Shown: in pieces, positions 1 through 5,994 of the stretch
How positions within the stretch are numbered: position 1 is the first letter of the stretch
How the letters are laid out: each line of letters starts with the position of its first letter
NCBI GenBank assembly: GCA_051000715.1
Contig: JBPCOB010000253.1
Location: 1-15,122 of the forward strand
Length of the DNA stretch: 15,122 nucleotides
From: JBPCOB01 sp051000715
Lineage (GTDB): Bacteria > Actinomycetota > Actinomycetes > JALYNC01
Direction of reading: 5' to 3'
The notes under the pieces: model-generated
Databases searched by the model: none
What the model was told of the DNA's origin: nothing
The model's input: the letters and a program-made list of their open reading frames with translations, nothing else
Translations under genes and position numbers: made by a program

Positions 1-2
1 GT

Positions 3-131
3 GGCGTAGAGCCCGATTACAAGGACCGAGAGAATCTCATCGACGGGGTGCTGGCGACCTGGACTGGGCTGCTATGGCTATGGCTCGACATGGCCTGGCC
101 GTCAGCCAGGTCTTGGGTGATCCACCGCTGA
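3..131 (+). CDS. Possible 3' end of an upstream gene (uncertain)
   Basis: An open frame enters from the left edge and stops with TGA at 129-131. It would encode a tryptophan-rich tail of 42 residues (segments such as DGVLATWTGLLWLWLDMAWP). About four fifths of its codons end in G or C, which fits coding DNA here, but the stretch is short and matches no family I recognise. It may equally be chance. The upstream sequence would decide. Confidence 0.2.
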   Translation, partial: GVEPDYKDRENLIDGVLATWTGLLWLWLDMAWPSARSWVIHR

Positions 132-315
132 ACGCCTGGCGGTCACCGTCATCGCGCCGCTCGTCGGAAACAGCGCACATAGCCGGTTGTACCGGGTGTC
201 GCCATCGCGCCTACCGCCGCCGACTGACCACAGCTCACCGGTCCTACAACAGCCCAAGCTCCGTCCCGTGGAACCGGCCCCCCCGAGCGCCCTCGGGCGA
301 ACTGTCACGCCCCAG

Positions 316-430
316 ATGCAGAATGAGCCAGCAGCGTCGACTGGGCCAAATCGTGAAGATCGGCTTAAGCTCGGCTGGGACCTCACCCAGGCGCTGAGAA
401 TGTTGCCCGAGGGCTACGGCGTCGAGCGTT
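316..430 (+). pseudogene. Degenerate copy of the small HTH-like ORF at 1414
   Basis: Positions 373-428 align without gaps to 1432-1487 with about 48 of 56 bases identical. Most differences are at silent or conservative codon positions. The copied segment reads GWDLTQALRMLPEGYGVE, against GWDLNQALRMLHDGYGAE in the intact copy. An in-frame ATG exists at 316 (MQNEP..., recalling MNEP...). After about residue 38 the similarity in this frame is lost, and a weakly similar tail (ADRTRFLAWF) appears in another frame, implying a frameshift. I read this as a dead paralogue about 1.06 kb from the intact one. The rest of 1-537 holds no other gene I can support. Confidence 0.5.
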
Positions 431-537
431 CCTCGGCTCGTTGCTCGCCGATCGGACGCGGTTCCTGGCCTGGTTCTGACACCCTCAGAACGTTCGGGAG
501 GACGGCGTTCTGGCCGGCCTTCCGTCGTACCGGTGTA

Positions 538-759
538 TCAGTACACGTCAGGGTCGCGGACGACCCGCTCCTCCTGGACCACCGTGGCCGATCGCCGTCG
601 TGGCGCGAATATCAGCAGCGTGGTCAGCAGGCCGACGATACCTACGACCATGAGGATGTAGCCGATGACGGCGATGTCGAGCCCGCTGACTGTCGCGTTC
701 ACCGCGAAGGCCAGGATCGCGCCGACCGCGATCAAGAAGACGCTGACGCCGATTCCCAT
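538..759 (-). CDS. DUF6458-type small two-helix membrane protein
   Basis: This is a 73-residue membrane protein. It starts MGIGVSVFLIAVGAILAFAV, has one hydrophobic helix at about residues 5-21 and a second at about 29-51, then a basic stop-transfer stretch (PRRR, 53-56) and an acidic/basic cytoplasmic tail ending DPDVY. The MGIG start, the glycine pattern of the first helix and the second helix beginning VIGYILMVVGIVGLL match my memory of the actinobacterial DUF6458 family, whose function is not known. The start at 759 is secure: a near-perfect Shine-Dalgarno (AGGAGGT) lies 6 bases upstream on the minus strand. It has no operon partner, and its neighbours are small ORFs on the other strand. 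Confidence 0.85.
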   Translation of the reverse strand: MGIGVSVFLIAVGAILAFAVNATVSGLDIAVIGYILMVVGIVGLLTTLLIFAPRRRSATVVQEERVVRDPDVY

Positions 760-901
760 GGTGGACCTCCTGTCGAGCCGGCCCGGAGTGGCGCGGCCTA
801 CGCACGATTATGGGATACCCCCCGTAAGCGTCGGGATACCTGACCGTACGGTTGAGCGACCATATCGTCCCATCTTGCCACGACATGGAAGGCAGGCGCG
901 G

Positions 902-1078
902 ATGTCGGCAGCCAGCTCCGGCCCGTGGTACTGGTGCCTCAGACACTCGGCGGTCGAACCGGCGGACGGTTGCGCCGGGACCGACCGGATGGGCCCCTAC
1001 GAATCCGCCGAGGAGGCGCGGAACTGGCGCCAGCGGGTGGAGGCCCGCAACGAGGCGTGGGACGCCGAGGACGAGTGA
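902..1078 (+). CDS. Small W/C/H-rich actinobacterial protein (58 aa)
   Basis: This 58-residue soluble protein has an N-terminal WYWCLRH cluster (residues 9-15), a second cysteine at 24, the turn MGPYESAEEA (30-39) and a charged helix ending RNEAWDAEDE. The pattern W-C-L-x-H ... G-C ... R-x-GPY-x-(S/T)-x-EEA ... RNE is, from memory, typical of a widespread short actinobacterial family that databases often label SPOR-like because of its GPY/EEA element. The C12/H15/C24 arrangement could bind a metal, but that is inference. The ATG at 902 has a GGAAGG-like ribosome site about 10 bases upstream. A longer in-frame extension to 665 exists but overlaps the DUF6458 gene and lacks family character. 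Confidence 0.75.
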   Translation: MSAASSGPWYWCLRHSAVEPADGCAGTDRMGPYESAEEARNWRQRVEARNEAWDAEDE

Positions 1079-1106
1079 GGCTGAGCCGGGCTGGACCTGA
1101 AGGCCC

Positions 1107-1184
1107 CATCCCGGTGAGGTCGGCCCTGGAAGGGGCGTACACGTACGCGGGCGATGCAAGCCCACCTTGCCTCGGACCGGGATG
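1107..1184. other. Candidate branched RNA fold / inverted-repeat cluster
   Basis: A perfect 9-bp inverted repeat, CATCCCGGT (1107-1115) with ACCGGGATG (1176-1184), encloses three adjacent hairpins. These are CCCT/AGGG around a 3-nt loop (1124-1134), GCGTA/TACGC around CACG (1135-1148) and GGGC/GCCC around 7 nt (1149-1163). The layout is cloverleaf-like, but the arms do not fit a tRNA: there is no T-loop consensus or anticodon arm. It lies 29 bp past the 58-aa gene, so it could be a 3' structure or an unlinked small RNA. GC-rich DNA yields chance stems. The stretch 1079-1413 contains no gene I can support. Confidence 0.3.
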
Positions 1185-1413
1185 AGGTCGACCATCGGGT
1201 CCGGTCTCTTCTTGACGAGGTTGGCCCGCCGACGTAGCCCAGACCACCGAGTGCTGCGGCCGGCGCAAGTGGCGTGTGCGAGAAAGCCCGCAGAAATCCC
1301 GCCGAGCCGGCATGCGGAGCCCCGGCTCGATAGTGCATGCTGTTCTAGTGACCGAGCCGATCGTTCGACAGAGCGCCAGAAGACTTCGCAGTAGCCGAGT
1401 GGACGTCCGCTCG

Positions 1414-1572
1414 ATGAACGAGCCCAAGCCGGGCTGGGACCTCAACCAGGCCCTTAGAATGTTGCATGACGGCTACGGCGCCGAGCACGTTTCGCGACTA
1501 TCCGGGTACGCCGTGCCCTTTTTGGAAGCCCAGGTCAGGCTGGCGAAGACCGGACGGAGGCCGCCAGGTTAG
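1414..1572 (+). CDS. Small helix-turn-helix-like protein (52 aa)
   Basis: The predicted 52-residue peptide begins MNEPKPGWDLNQALRMLHDG and continues with YGAEHVSRLSGYAVPFLEAQ. Residues 21-42 have the spacing of a helix-turn-helix (A-x-x-V-S-x-x-x-G ... L-x-x-x-V), so a DNA-binding role is plausible, but I cannot name the family. No strong ribosome site precedes the ATG. Support for coding comes mainly from the second, decayed copy at 316-430, whose differences are largely silent or conservative. It may be a remnant of a repeated mobile gene or an orphan regulator. An in-frame extension to 1276 exists but has no counterpart in the other copy. Confidence 0.45.
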   Translation: MNEPKPGWDLNQALRMLHDGYGAEHVSRLSGYAVPFLEAQVRLAKTGRRPPG

Positions 1573-1740
1573 CGGTATTCACGACCACAGGGCCTGCGAC
1601 TCGGCTCCCCGAATGTTGCCTGCGAACAAGAATTCGCGGACATATTTAGGCGCACAACCCCGCGCCATTTCAAGGCGCAGGCCGGACCCCATACCGTACC
1701 GTACCGACCGCACAGATCGTAACGTGCGCAGACGGGTCGC

Positions 1741-1763
1741 GGGACCGACCCCGCGGCGGTCCC
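1741..1763. repeat. 7-bp hairpin beside the putative attachment site
   Basis: GGGACCG (1741-1747) and CGGTCCC (1757-1763) form a perfect 7-bp stem with a 9-nt loop. It lies 20 bp outside the tRNA-Gly fragment. No T-tract follows on either strand, so it is a weak terminator candidate at best. The surrounding stretch 1573-1783 contains no supportable gene. Confidence 0.3.
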
Positions 1764-1783
1764 TGGTCTGCGGCTATGTTCGC

Positions 1784-1824
1784 AGCGGGTGACGGGAATC
1801 GAACCCGCACTGTGAACTTGGGAA
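1784..1824 (-). repeat. tRNA-Gly 3' fragment (putative displaced att site)
   Basis: These 41 bases match the 3' part of the intact tRNA-Gly at 4067-4107 with two mismatches, both in the anticodon stem. They run from the discriminator base through the acceptor strand, T arm and variable loop to the anticodon loop. Similarity then stops abruptly: no D arm or 5' acceptor strand follows, so this is not a tRNA gene. Both copies face the same way. A 3' tRNA fragment in direct orientation beyond the 3' end of an intact tRNA is the usual signature of integration by a tyrosine recombinase. Just inside it lie two palindromes, CAGAGTCTCTG and TTCCCGACGGGAA, at about 1834-1866. Confidence 0.8.
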
Positions 1825-1915
1825 ATGGCATTCCAGAGTCTCTGACTTAACCGTTCCCGACGGGAAAAGGCCAGGTCAGGCGGCATGAGACGCCCTTCAA
1901 GCAGCTCCCAGGGGA

Positions 1916-2167
1916 TCAGAACGCCGGGGTCCCGATCAGCGCGCCGACCCGCGGCAGGTAGTCGGCCGGGTCCCGCTCAGCGGGACGCCGAGCAGTGTGC
2001 TGTTCCCGGCGGTCGGCCGAACCAGCCTTGGATCGTCCTCTTGGCGGCTCCGTTCGGGCCGACGACGGCCCCCTGCCTGGTCGGCACCTCGAGATGGAGC
2101 GACGTCGACGGCGACGCTCGCCGTAAGGCTTGGTGAGCCCGCTCGTCGTCACCGCCAGGTCGGTCAC
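1916..2167 (-). pseudogene. ABC transporter ATP-binding protein remnant
   Basis: This is the start of a drug/bacitracin-type ABC ATPase, broken by frameshifts and cut short. It begins at GTG 2167 with VTDLAVTTSGLTKPYGER, the usual N-terminus ending in the A-loop aromatic region. The reading then shifts frame: VPTRQGAVVGPNGAAKRTI carries a damaged Walker A (GPNGAAKR in place of GPNGAGKT). A further stretch, YLPRVGALIGTPAF followed by a stop, matches the Q-loop-proximal segment of this subfamily. The signature motif, Walker B and the rest are absent. About 250 bp remain of a gene normally near 900 bp. Its GTG overlaps the stop of the upstream membrane-protein gene by GTGA, so it was once translationally coupled in the PadR operon. 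The right-hand truncation lies about 90 bp from the tRNA fragment. Confidence 0.75.
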
Positions 2168-3051
2168 ACCGCGGCTTGCAGCGCGCGTAGCCCGCGCAGC
2201 GCCGCCCGATCCGCAGTCGCGGCGGCGACCAGCGCGACGAGGAGCAGCGGGCCCCAGGTCAGCGGCAGCGGGGTGGCGAGCAGACCGTTCGAGGAGAAGA
2301 ACAAGGTCGGGGTCTCGATCCAGACCCCCAGGCCATACACGGCGCCCGCCAGCAGGCCGAGAGACATCGCCGCGGCCCCCGCCGCAGCCGCCCATCCTGC
2401 GAGGCGGAGCAGCGGAGGCGGGAACTCGGTGCGTCGCATCAGCCTCGCTGCGGCGCCGACGCCGGCGACCGCGGCGACGGTCACCCCGAGTGCGAACCAG
2501 CTGACGGTCATCGCGACGTTGCCGCCGCTGTGCACCGGCAGGTCGGGCAGCTGGATGAGCAGCACGGTGTAGCCGACAAAGACCGCCAGCCCCACCGGGG
2601 GTGCCGCGAACAGAGCGAGCGCGACGCGGTCGCGCCGCCGCCAGGCTTGCCGGGCCGCGGCGACGGCGAGCGGCAGCGCGGCAGTCGCCACCACGACCCA
2701 GCTGCCGACCAGCGCGGCCGTGGCCAGCCACCGCGCGGTGCCGATCAGCGGGTGCGCGTGCTCCGCCATGTCGAACCTGGGGTCGTTGACGGTCCGCCCG
2801 ACGACGGCCGCGGCCAAGCAGAACGTGACCCACGCCGCGAACGTCGCGACCGCCGCGGATCGCACTCTCGCGGGCATCGTCGACCACCCCCTGATCAGGT
2901 CCGGCAGATTCAGGTGCGCGTCCAGCACGCCGCGCACGACGTCGACGACGACCGAGGCGGTCAACGGACCGACGGCGAGCAGGTCGGCGAGCTCCTGCCC
3001 ATAGCGCTCCCGCCACGGGCGCGGATACAGCCGAACCAGCGCCTTCACCAC
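2164..3051 (-). CDS. Six-TM membrane protein of a PadR/ABC operon
   Basis: This 295-residue protein opens with LVRLYPRPWRERYGQELADL, a cytoplasmic prefix motif that recurs in membrane proteins encoded beside PadR regulators and ABC-2-type transporters. About six hydrophobic helices follow (near 66-86, 107-133, 143-167, 180-204, 217-243 and 261-281). Its function is unknown. By context it would be a partner or sensor of the exporter whose ATPase remnant overlaps its stop codon (GTGA). The start is one of two adjacent GTG codons (3051 or 3048), with no strong ribosome site. It lies 43 bp downstream of padR on the same strand. The frame is intact although its ATPase partner is dead, so it may be a recent orphan. 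Confidence 0.75.
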   Translation of the reverse strand: MVKALVRLYPRPWRERYGQELADLLAVGPLTASVVVDVVRGVLDAHLNLPDLIRGWSTMPARVRSAAVATFAAWVTFCLAAAVVGRTVNDPRFDMAEHAHPLIGTARWLATAALVGSWVVVATAALPLAVAAARQAWRRRDRVALALFAAPPVGLAVFVGYTVLLIQLPDLPVHSGGNVAMTVSWFALGVTVAAVAGVGAAARLMRRTEFPPPLLRLAGWAAAAGAAAMSLGLLAGAVYGLGVWIETPTLFFSSNGLLATPLPLTWGPLLLVALVAAATADRAALRGLRALQAAV

Positions 3052-3094
3052 TCGCGAACCTCGCGCGGGAAGCGGCGGGTACCTGTGTCGGCGG

Positions 3095-3409
3095 TCATGC
3101 GGTCGCCAGCCGCGCGAGGCCCGCGGCGGCGACGGCCTGCACCGTTCGGAGCTGCGCCGCGAGCACCGTCGCGCCGTGCTCGGTCAGCCGATAGGGCTGG
3201 CGGCGTTCCTCGGCCGGCATCGCCTGGATCAGCCCCCGTGCCGCGAGCCGGGCTACCGCGCCGTAGAGCGTGGCTGGCTGCAGCACGACGCCGGCGAACG
3301 CCTCGATGTCCTTGTTCATCGCGTACCCGTGCTTCGGCCGGTCCGCGAGACTCGACAGGATCAACAGCGACGGATCGGTAAACAGACCCAGACCTTTGAG
3401 ATTCTCCAC
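3095..3409 (-). CDS. PadR-family transcriptional regulator
   Basis: A 104-residue winged-helix repressor. PadR hallmarks are KHGYAMNKDIEAF (residues 26-38), LQPATLYGAVARLAARGLI (43-61, the recognition helix and following strand) and RRQPYRLTEHG (69-79, wing and start of the dimerisation helix). It lacks the long C-terminal domain of larger PadR proteins, which is normal for the short subfamily. The GTG start at 3409 has a GGAGAG ribosome site about 6 bases upstream. It is first in an operon with the six-TM protein and the ABC ATPase remnant. Such regulators usually repress their own transporter operon and are released by a small-molecule ligand, which cannot be inferred here. Confidence 0.93.
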   Translation of the reverse strand: MENLKGLGLFTDPSLLILSSLADRPKHGYAMNKDIEAFAGVVLQPATLYGAVARLAARGLIQAMPAEERRQPYRLTEHGATVLAAQLRTVQAVAAAGLARLATA

Positions 3410-3422
3410 GAACTCTCTCCCG

Positions 3423-3471
3423 GAGTTAGTACGTCGCTAGTAGTATGTGTAGTGGACTATCTGAGGGTCAA
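3423..3471 (-). promoter_or_regulatory. padR promoter and candidate operator
   Basis: On the minus strand, TTGACC (3466-3471) and CATACT (3442-3447) are separated by 18 bp, a good housekeeping-type -35/-10 pair. They would start transcription near 3435, about 25 bases before the GTG. TACTA recurs at and just downstream of the -10, within TACTACTAGCGACGTACTA. This is an AT-rich repeat in otherwise GC-rich DNA and a plausible autoregulatory PadR site. The repeats are direct rather than a clean dyad, so the operator call is tentative. Confidence 0.45.
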
Positions 3472-3479
3472 GGTGCTCG

Positions 3480-3755
3480 GTGCGGGCGGAGCCTCGGGCA
3501 CCGCTGAAGTTCGTCGAGCAGCTGAGTGCGGATCGGCGGGCCGGCCCGAAAGCACGGCGTGTCCGATTCGGACATCACGCACGCGGTCCGTTCGGCGATG
3601 CGCCGGGTACTGCTGGACGAGGAGCTGACCATGCTGATCGGACCGGCTCAGGACGGAGCGCTGCTGGAGATCGGCGTCCTGGACCTGGACGGCGACGACC
3701 CCGTGGTCATTCACGCCATGCACTACGCCCGAAGTTCCGCCGGTTCCTGACCTGA
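3480..3755 (+). pseudogene. Toxin-like gene of a TA-like pair, two frameshifts
   Basis: Three segments in two frames together make one recognisable small protein. The N-terminal piece (LKFVEQLSADRRA) is in the frame of 3480. The core (RKHGVSDSDITHAVR through LIGPAQDGALLEIGVLDLDG to DDPVVIHAM) is in the frame of 3526. The C-terminal LRPKFRRFLT with stop at 3753-3755 is back in the first frame. An extra base near 3543 and a missing base near 3722 explain this. From memory, the core and the IHAM...LRPKF-x-RFL ending match small actinobacterial proteins found beside HTH antitoxin-like genes. As it stands, GTG 3526 to TGA 3750 gives 74 residues with altered ends, so residual activity cannot be excluded. 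A ribosome site for the next gene overlaps its end. Confidence 0.55.
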
Positions 3756-3768
3756 GGAGGTGAGCACG

Positions 3769-4041
3769 ATGCGACACACCGATGACGAGATCGAACAGGC
3801 GGCCCGCAGGTTCGACCAGTTGGCCGATGACCTCGACCCGGACACCGTCCAGAGCGACAACACCGAGGACCTGACGCAGATCGCAGCAGCGTCGGCGACC
3901 GTCCGCGCGGACGAAGATCGGCTCCGGCTAGCCGTGGACGCCGCTCGAGCGAAAGGACGTTCCTAAAACCAGATCGCCATCGCGCTCGGTGTCTCCCGAC
4001 AAGCCGCTAGGCAGCGGTTCACCGTGAAAACCTCCGCCTGA
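3769..4041 (+). pseudogene. Antitoxin-like protein, stop codon before HTH
   Basis: Translation from ATG 3769 is set by GAGGAGG at 3754-3760. A GTG at 3760 overlaps that site and is unlikely to be the start. The product runs 65 residues (MRHTDDEIEQAARRFDQLAD, then LDPDTVQSDNTEDLTQIAAA, ending ARAKGRS) to TAA at 3964-3966. In the same frame, directly after the stop, comes NQIAIALGVSRQAARQRF, a canonical helix-turn-helix, ending with TGA at 4039-4041. Relatives I recall read GRSWNQIA at this point, so TAA replaces a Trp codon, which takes two base changes. The expressed part would lose its DNA-binding domain. It follows the frameshifted toxin-like gene by 13 bp and reads toward the tRNA-Gly gene. 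Confidence 0.7.
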
Positions 4042-4066
4042 GCCGATCTCGGCCGCAGTCTCGCGG

Positions 4067-4137
4067 AGCGGGTGACGGGAATCGAACCCGCACTGTCAGC
4101 TTGGGAAGCTGATGTTCTGCCATTGAACTACACCCGC
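4067..4137 (-). tRNA. tRNA-Gly (anticodon CCC)
   Basis: A complete 71-nt cloverleaf on the minus strand. The acceptor stem is GCGGGTG/CACCCGC with discriminator U. The D arm contains AGTTCAATGGCAGAAC. The anticodon stem TCAGC/GCTGA encloses loop TTCCCAA with CCC at positions 34-36. The T arm is GCGGGTTCGATTCCCGT. No CCA is encoded. Its 3' 41 bases recur at 1784-1824, marking it as the likely integration target. It is divergent from dcd. Confidence 0.97.
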
Positions 4138-4179
4138 GCTGGCGGTGTTGGCGCCGCGACGCGACTCTACCCACCCCGA

Positions 4180-4191
4180 TAGTGTCCGCGC
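4180..4191 (+). promoter_or_regulatory. -10 element of a possible leaderless dcd transcript
   Basis: TAGTGT (4180-4185) fits the TANNNT -10 consensus and ends 6 bases before the GTG of dcd at 4192. No Shine-Dalgarno lies in between. This spacing is what leaderless actinobacterial mRNAs show, with transcription starting at the start codon. No convincing -35 is visible. Confidence 0.4.
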
Positions 4192-4767
4192 GTGCTGCTG
4201 TGCGACCGGGACCTGCGCGCGGAGATCGACTCGGGCCGGGTCCGGCTCGACCCGTACGACGCCGCGCTGGTCCAGCCCTCGAGCGTCGACCTGCGCCTGG
4301 ACCGCTACTTCCGGGTCTTCCAGAACCACCGCTACACCCACATCGACCCGGCCGAGCAGCAGGACGAGCTCACGGTGCTGGTCGAGCCGGAAGGCGACGA
4401 GCCGTTCGTCCTGCACCCCGGCGAGTTCGTACTCGGCTCGACGCTGGAGGTCATGACGCTGCCGACCGATCTGGCCGGTCGACTCGAGGGAAAGTCTTCG
4501 CTCGGCCGGCTCGGCCTGCTGACCCACTCCACCGCGGGCTTCATCGACCCCGGCTTCTCCGGTCACGTGACGCTCGAGCTGTCCAACGTCGCCACGCTGC
4601 CGATCCGGCTCTGGCCGGGGATGAAGATCGGCCAGCTCTGCCTTTTCCGGCTCACCGGCCCGGCGGAGCATCCGTACGGTGCCGCCGTCTACGGCTCGCG
4701 TTACCAGAACCAGCGCGGCCCCACGCCCTCACGCGCCTACCGGGACTTCACTCGAGCCCGTACCTGA
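4192..4767 (+). CDS. dcd: dCTP deaminase (bifunctional dUMP-forming type)
   Basis: This 191-residue cytosolic enzyme deaminates dCTP and, in the bifunctional subgroup, also hydrolyses the triphosphate, giving dUMP for thymidylate synthesis. The full length matches the family. Visible motifs are VQPSSVDLRLD (27-37), GKSSLGRLG (100-108), HSTAGFIDPGFSGHVTLELS (112-131, with catalytic Glu129) and the nucleotide-binding WPGMKIGQL (141-149). The HSTAGFIDPGFSG form resembles mycobacterial bifunctional Dcd rather than the E. coli deaminase, which keeps HVTAHRIDPG. The C-terminal RYQNQRGPTPSRAY closes over substrate in this family. It starts with GTG and has no ribosome site. It is divergent from tRNA-Gly, and its 3' end overlaps the MFS gene on the other strand by 39 bp. 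Confidence 0.96.
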   Translation: MLLCDRDLRAEIDSGRVRLDPYDAALVQPSSVDLRLDRYFRVFQNHRYTHIDPAEQQDELTVLVEPEGDEPFVLHPGEFVLGSTLEVMTLPTDLAGRLEGKSSLGRLGLLTHSTAGFIDPGFSGHVTLELSNVATLPIRLWPGMKIGQLCLFRLTGPAEHPYGAAVYGSRYQNQRGPTPSRAYRDFTRART

Positions 4768-5994
4768 GCCACCCGCCGGCTCCGGCGTACGGAAGTCACG
4801 CACGCCGGGCACGAGCAGCACCAGGAGACTTGGTAGGACGCACGTGGCGGCGGCCAGCCCCAGCACCGGACCGCGGCCGACGGCCTCCACGGCCGGCCCG
4901 GCAAGGGCGAGGCCCAGGGGGAGCAGCGCGAAGCTGCACATCCAGTCCACCGAGACCACCCGCGCCAGCAGATGCCGCGGCACCTCCGCCTGCAGGGCGC
5001 TCTCCCAGTAGACGATGAACGGCCCGAAGCCGATGCCGGCCACGAAGAAGGTGCCGGCCACCGCCCACAGGGGCAGCGGCGCCCAGAGCGCGATCGGCTC
5101 CAGGCCGAGCGGCACCAGACCGAGGACGCCGACCATGCCCCGGCGACGCAGCCGCAGCCGCCCAGCCGTCAGCGCCCCGACCAGCGCGCCGGCCGCGCCC
5201 ATCGCGATGATTAGCCCGTACGCCGAGGAGCCGCCGAGCCGCTCACGGGCGACGACGGGCGTCAGCACCATGATCGGCGCGACCGTCAGCATGAGCTGGG
5301 CCGAGGCGAGCGCCAGGATGGCCGCGATCCAGGGCCGGGATCGCACGGCCGCCAGACCCTCGCCGATCTCGCGGGCCATCGAGCGGCGCGGCGCCGGCCG
5401 ACGTGCTGGCTCGCGCAGTCTCAGCAGGGTCAGCGAGCTCACGACAAAGGTGAGCGCGTCGAGCAAAAAGGCCGGCCGAGAGCCGGCGACGGCGACCAGG
5501 ACGCCGGCCAGACCAGGCCCGACGATCTGGGCAAAGTGCAGGGACGACGAGGTCAGCGCGTTCCCGGCCGGCAGCCGCTCGGCCGGCAGCACGGTCGGGA
5601 TCAGGGCGCCGTACGCCGGTCGGAAGAACGCTTCGCCGGCACCGACGAAGAAGGTGAGCGCCGCCAGGGCCAGCACCGGCGGCGTGCCGGGCGTCAGCGC
5701 CAACGCGAGAACGGCGGAAGCTCGGATGACGTCCGAGCCGATCATGACCTTGCGGCGTGGCAGCCGGTCCGCCCACACCCCCCCGAACAGGGCGAACAGC
5801 ACCAGCGCGGCGAAACGGCCGGCCAGCACCAGCCCGATGTCGCCCGCGTCCCCGCCGGCGTCGAGCACCCGGAACGCCACCGCGGTCGGAAAGATCATGT
5901 CGCCGGTCGCGCTGACTGCCTGTCCGAACCACAGCAGCCGGAAGTCCCGGACACCGAGCACGGTGGTGTCCAGGCGGCTGGTCAGCCGGGGCAT
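4729..5994 (-). CDS. MFS exporter (EntS/MFS_3-like)
   Basis: A roughly 421-residue major facilitator with about twelve hydrophobic helices. The N-terminal FRLLWFGQAVSATGDMIFPT and the loop 2-3 motif GGVWADRLPRRKVMIGSDVI are typical of the MFS_3 group, which includes the enterobactin exporter EntS and macrolide-efflux relatives. Residues near AGEAFFRPAYGALIPTVLP are the characteristic second conserved block. The substrate cannot be deduced. ATG 5994 is preceded by GGGAG about 9 bases upstream; GTG 5997 is an alternative. It lies 77 bp downstream of the menG-type methyltransferase gene on the same strand, so cotranscription is plausible. The tail (GGSGTGSSEVPVGA) is encoded opposite the end of dcd. 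Confidence 0.9.
   Translation of the reverse strand: MPRLTSRLDTTVLGVRDFRLLWFGQAVSATGDMIFPTAVAFRVLDAGGDAGDIGLVLAGRFAALVLFALFGGVWADRLPRRKVMIGSDVIRASAVLALALTPGTPPVLALAALTFFVGAGEAFFRPAYGALIPTVLPAERLPAGNALTSSSLHFAQIVGPGLAGVLVAVAGSRPAFLLDALTFVVSSLTLLRLREPARRPAPRRSMAREIGEGLAAVRSRPWIAAILALASAQLMLTVAPIMVLTPVVARERLGGSSAYGLIIAMGAAGALVGALTAGRLRLRRRGMVGVLGLVPLGLEPIALWAPLPLWAVAGTFFVAGIGFGPFIVYWESALQAEVPRHLLARVVSVDWMCSFALLPLGLALAGPAVEAVGRGPVLGLAAATCVLPSLLVLLVPGVRDFRTPEPAGGSGTGSSEVPVGA

Noticed and set aside
490..537. Terminator downstream of the DUF6458 gene
   Set aside because: GACGG/CCGTC around a GGCCGGCC palindrome can pair, but the loop is long and no T-tract follows.
1784..1870. A second complete tRNA-Gly gene
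   Set aside because: Similarity stops at the anticodon loop. No D arm, 3' side of the anticodon stem or 5' acceptor strand can be found.
1569..1886. Minus-strand 105-residue frame containing AGSIPVTR
   Set aside because: The segment is just the tRNA 3' fragment read as protein, and the rest has no coding character or family resemblance.
2530..3381. A 283-residue plus-strand frame
   Set aside because: It is antisense to padR and the six-TM gene, has Arg/Gln/Asp-rich shadow composition and no ribosome site.
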